6,911 nucleotides of DNA from Thermoplasmata archaeon (GTDB lineage: Archaea > Thermoplasmatota > SW-10-69-26), in the NCBI GenBank assembly GCA_003561665.1, contig PWVY01000151.1, positions 1-6,911 on the forward strand. The letters are read 5' to 3'. A program made the position numbers and the translations under genes. This document shows, one piece after another, positions 5,599 through 6,911 of this stretch; positions within the stretch are counted from its first letter, which is position 1, and each line of letters starts with the position of its first letter. The notes below the pieces were generated by a model. That model did not search any database. It had not been told where the DNA came from and worked only from the letters and a program-made list of their open reading frames with translations.

Positions 5599-6798
5599 CT
5601 AGGTTCCCTCCAGGATGGTCGGGGGGTTCGCGTCGTTCGTGGTGGCGGCGAGCTCGTCCGCGTAGGGGGTTCGTTCCCATGGCGGGTTGAGATCATCTCG
5701 GCCCAGGTGCCCGTAGGCTGAGAGGGGTTCGTACTGGGGTCGCTTGTCGGGGTCTGGCTCGCGGAGGTGGAGCTCATCGATCATGTTCTTGGGGCTGAAG
5801 TCGAACGTCTTTGATGCGATCTCGGCGAGTTGGGCGTCGCTGACGACGCCTGTTCCATGGGTTTGGACGTGGACGCCGACGGGTTCGTGGCCGGCGATGC
5901 TGTAGGCGAGTTCGACCTTGCATTCTTGGGCAAGGCCGGCAGCGACGATGTTCTTGGCGACGAATCGGGCGTAGTAGTTGGCGCTTCTGTCGACTTTGGT
6001 GGGGTCTTTCCCGCTGAAGGCGCCGCCGCCGTGGGGGGCGCGGCCTCCGTAGGTGTCGACGATGATCTTTCGCCCGGTGAGGCCGGCGTCGGCGAAGGGT
6101 CCTCCTCGGACGAAGCGGCCGGTGTGATTGATGTAGTAGTGGGTGTCGTCGGTGAGCAGCGTGTCGGGTATGGTGGGTTGGACGACGTGTTCGATGAGGT
6201 CTTGTTCGAGGGTTTCGAGGTCCGTGTCGGGTTCGTGTTGGGCGGCGAGGACGATGGCGGTGGCTTCCGTGGGGGCGCCATCTTCGTAGGAGAGCGTGAT
6301 TTGTGTTTTCCCGTCGGGGCGGAGGTAGGGGAGGGTCCCATCGCGGCGGGTTTCGGCGAGGCGTTGGGCCATCCGGTGGGCGTAGTGGATGGGGGCGGGC
6401 ATGAGTTCGGGCGTCTCGGTGCATGCGTACCCGATCATCAGGCCTTGGTCCCCGGCGCCGGTGTCTTCGCCGTCGACGCCTTGCGCGATTTCGGGGCTTT
6501 GCTCGTTGATGGCGGTGATGACGGCGCAGGTTTCTGCGTCGATGCCGTAGCTTGCATCCGTGTATCCGATGCGTTCGAGGGTGTCTCGGGCGATCTTCCC
6601 GGCGTCGTAGAGTGCGTCGGTTGTGATCTCGCCCGTGATGAAGAGCATGCCCGTGCTGGCTGCGGTTTCGCAGGCGACGCGGGCGGTGGGGTCGTTCTCG
6701 AGGATCGCGTCGAGGATGGCGTCGCTGACTTGATCGCAGATCTTGTCAGGGTGGCCTTCGGTGACGGATTCGCTGGTGAAGACATGCCGGGAGGCCAT
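5599..6798 (-). CDS. metK: S-adenosylmethionine synthetase (bacterial-type MetK)
   Basis: MetK makes S-adenosylmethionine from methionine and ATP, releasing phosphate and pyrophosphate; it is a cytosolic homo-oligomer. The 399-residue protein has all the landmarks of the bacterial/eukaryotic family: FTSESVTEGHPDKICDQ (residues 7-23, with His16 and Asp18), VACET with Glu44, GAGDQGLMIGYA (114-125), YLRPDGKTQ, GRFVRGGPFADAGLTGRK, IIVDTYGG, PHGGGAFSGKDPTKVDRSA, and NIVAAGLA. The archaeal methionine adenosyltransferase family is very different in sequence, so this points to a gene of bacterial ancestry. The ATG at 6798 gives the usual MetK N-terminus; a TTG at 6831 would add 11 unrelated residues. 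No ribosome binding site is visible before 6798. The protein is acidic (64 D/E, 30 K/R by my count). Its coding strand is C-rich and T-poor like that of gatB. The stop codon is 1 nt before trm112, so the two should be co-transcribed. Confidence 0.96.
   Translation of the reverse strand: MASRHVFTSESVTEGHPDKICDQVSDAILDAILENDPTARVACETAASTGMLFITGEITTDALYDAGKIARDTLERIGYTDASYGIDAETCAVITAINEQSPEIAQGVDGEDTGAGDQGLMIGYACTETPELMPAPIHYAHRMAQRLAETRRDGTLPYLRPDGKTQITLSYEDGAPTEATAIVLAAQHEPDTDLETLEQDLIEHVVQPTIPDTLLTDDTHYYINHTGRFVRGGPFADAGLTGRKIIVDTYGGRAPHGGGAFSGKDPTKVDRSANYYARFVAKNIVAAGLAQECKVELAYSIAGHEPVGVHVQTHGTGVVSDAQLAEIASKTFDFSPKNMIDELHLREPDPDKRPQYEPLSAYGHLGRDDLNPPWERTPYADELAATTNDANPPTILEGT
5606..5611 (-). 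promoter_or_regulatory. Ribosome binding site of trm112
   Basis: GGAGGG on the minus strand sits within the last codons of metK, 8 nt before the trm112 ATG at 5597. It decides the start of this small gene and indicates coupled translation with metK. Confidence 0.7.
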
Positions 6799-6826
6799 TG
6801 GTTTCGGACGTTGGAGGGTGTTCTCG

Positions 6827-6834
6827 TTCAAAAC
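6827..6834 (-). promoter_or_regulatory. Possible weak TATA-like element upstream of metK
   Basis: GTTTTGAA on the minus strand is the only AT-rich patch in the 113 nt before metK. Its centre is about 33 nt before the ATG, so a start a few nt upstream of the ATG would be expected if it is used. It is degenerate, and metK could instead be read from a promoter or operon outside the window. Confidence 0.25.
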
Positions 6835-6851
6835 GCTTCGGGACCAGGCAT

Positions 6852-6890
6852 GGGGGGGGGTCTCGTTGGGAGGGGGGTGCGTGGGTTGGG
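6852..6890 (+). other. Putative G-quadruplex motif upstream of metK
   Basis: Five G-tracts (9, 3, 6, 3 and 3 G) are separated by loops of 7, 1, 5 and 2 nt, which meets the usual G3+N1-7 rule. A further GGGGG follows at 6903-6907. The G-rich strand is the template strand for metK. The motif ends 54 nt before the metK ATG. Some of this may simply reflect the strong C-rich coding-strand bias, since the minus strand here could also be the tail of an upstream gene. Confidence 0.45.
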
Positions 6891-6911
6891 TCGTGGCTGG
6901 ACGGGGGAGCG

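Noticed and set aside
6828..6911. Minus-strand frame open from the window edge to a TGA 29 nt before metK, Pro/Arg-rich (28 codons)
   Set aside because: Could be the tail of an upstream gene, but this C-rich, T-poor sequence is open by chance and is low-complexity; not enough to call.

Overview
This window is a compact stretch of housekeeping metabolism, most likely from an uncultivated, GC-rich, halophile-like archaeon. Several clues point to archaea. GatB carries the archaeal-style 'RVEIKNVTG' block. The adenosylhomocysteinase has the archaeal form (SNPLSTQDD, C-terminal ..GT). Transketolase is split into two subunits. Two operon-leading genes have a TATA-like box centred about 26-28 nt before their ATG, the geometry of leaderless archaeal transcripts. 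The small Trm112-like protein (21 D/E against 3 K/R by my count) and MetK (64 against 30) are acidic enough to suggest a salt-in lifestyle. The exact lineage cannot be read from this window. MetK itself looks bacterial rather than archaeal, so the genome appears mosaic.

Layout: positions 1-1993 on the + strand hold the 3' part of gatA, overlapping by 4 nt with a complete gatB. These are two subunits of the tRNA-dependent amidotransferase. Everything from 2006 to 6798 lies on the - strand and converges on gatB, with only 12 nt between the stop codons. Read in the direction of transcription, the order is metK (6798-5599), a Trm112-family zinc protein (5597-5373, 1 nt after metK), adenosylhomocysteinase ahcY (5241-3976, own promoter), transketolase N-terminal subunit (3848-2994, own promoter) and transketolase C-terminal subunit (2992-2006, 1 nt after its partner). 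Positions 6799-6911 hold a G-rich (+ strand) leader region with a possible G-quadruplex. No gap longer than 300 nt lacks a gene, and I saw no RNA genes, mobile elements, CRISPR arrays or long repeats.

How the genes work together: metK, trm112 and ahcY form a methylation module. MetK makes S-adenosylmethionine, Trm112 is known as the activating partner of several tRNA, rRNA and protein methyltransferases, and AhcY removes the inhibitory product S-adenosylhomocysteine. The split transketolase serves the non-oxidative pentose phosphate interconversions. GatAB serves amide aminoacyl-tRNA synthesis. Within operons, the downstream genes are preceded by Shine-Dalgarno-like sequences, while ahcY and the transketolase operon appear leaderless.

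Base composition differs by gene. gatA, gatB and metK have strongly C-rich, T-poor coding strands even though they lie on opposite strands. The transketolase genes are nearly balanced, and ahcY is intermediate.

No clearly novel system is evident. The most notable points are the methyl-cycle gene cluster, the bacterial-type MetK in an archaeal setting, and an apparent His-to-Ala change at a normally conserved active-site position of the transketolase C subunit.
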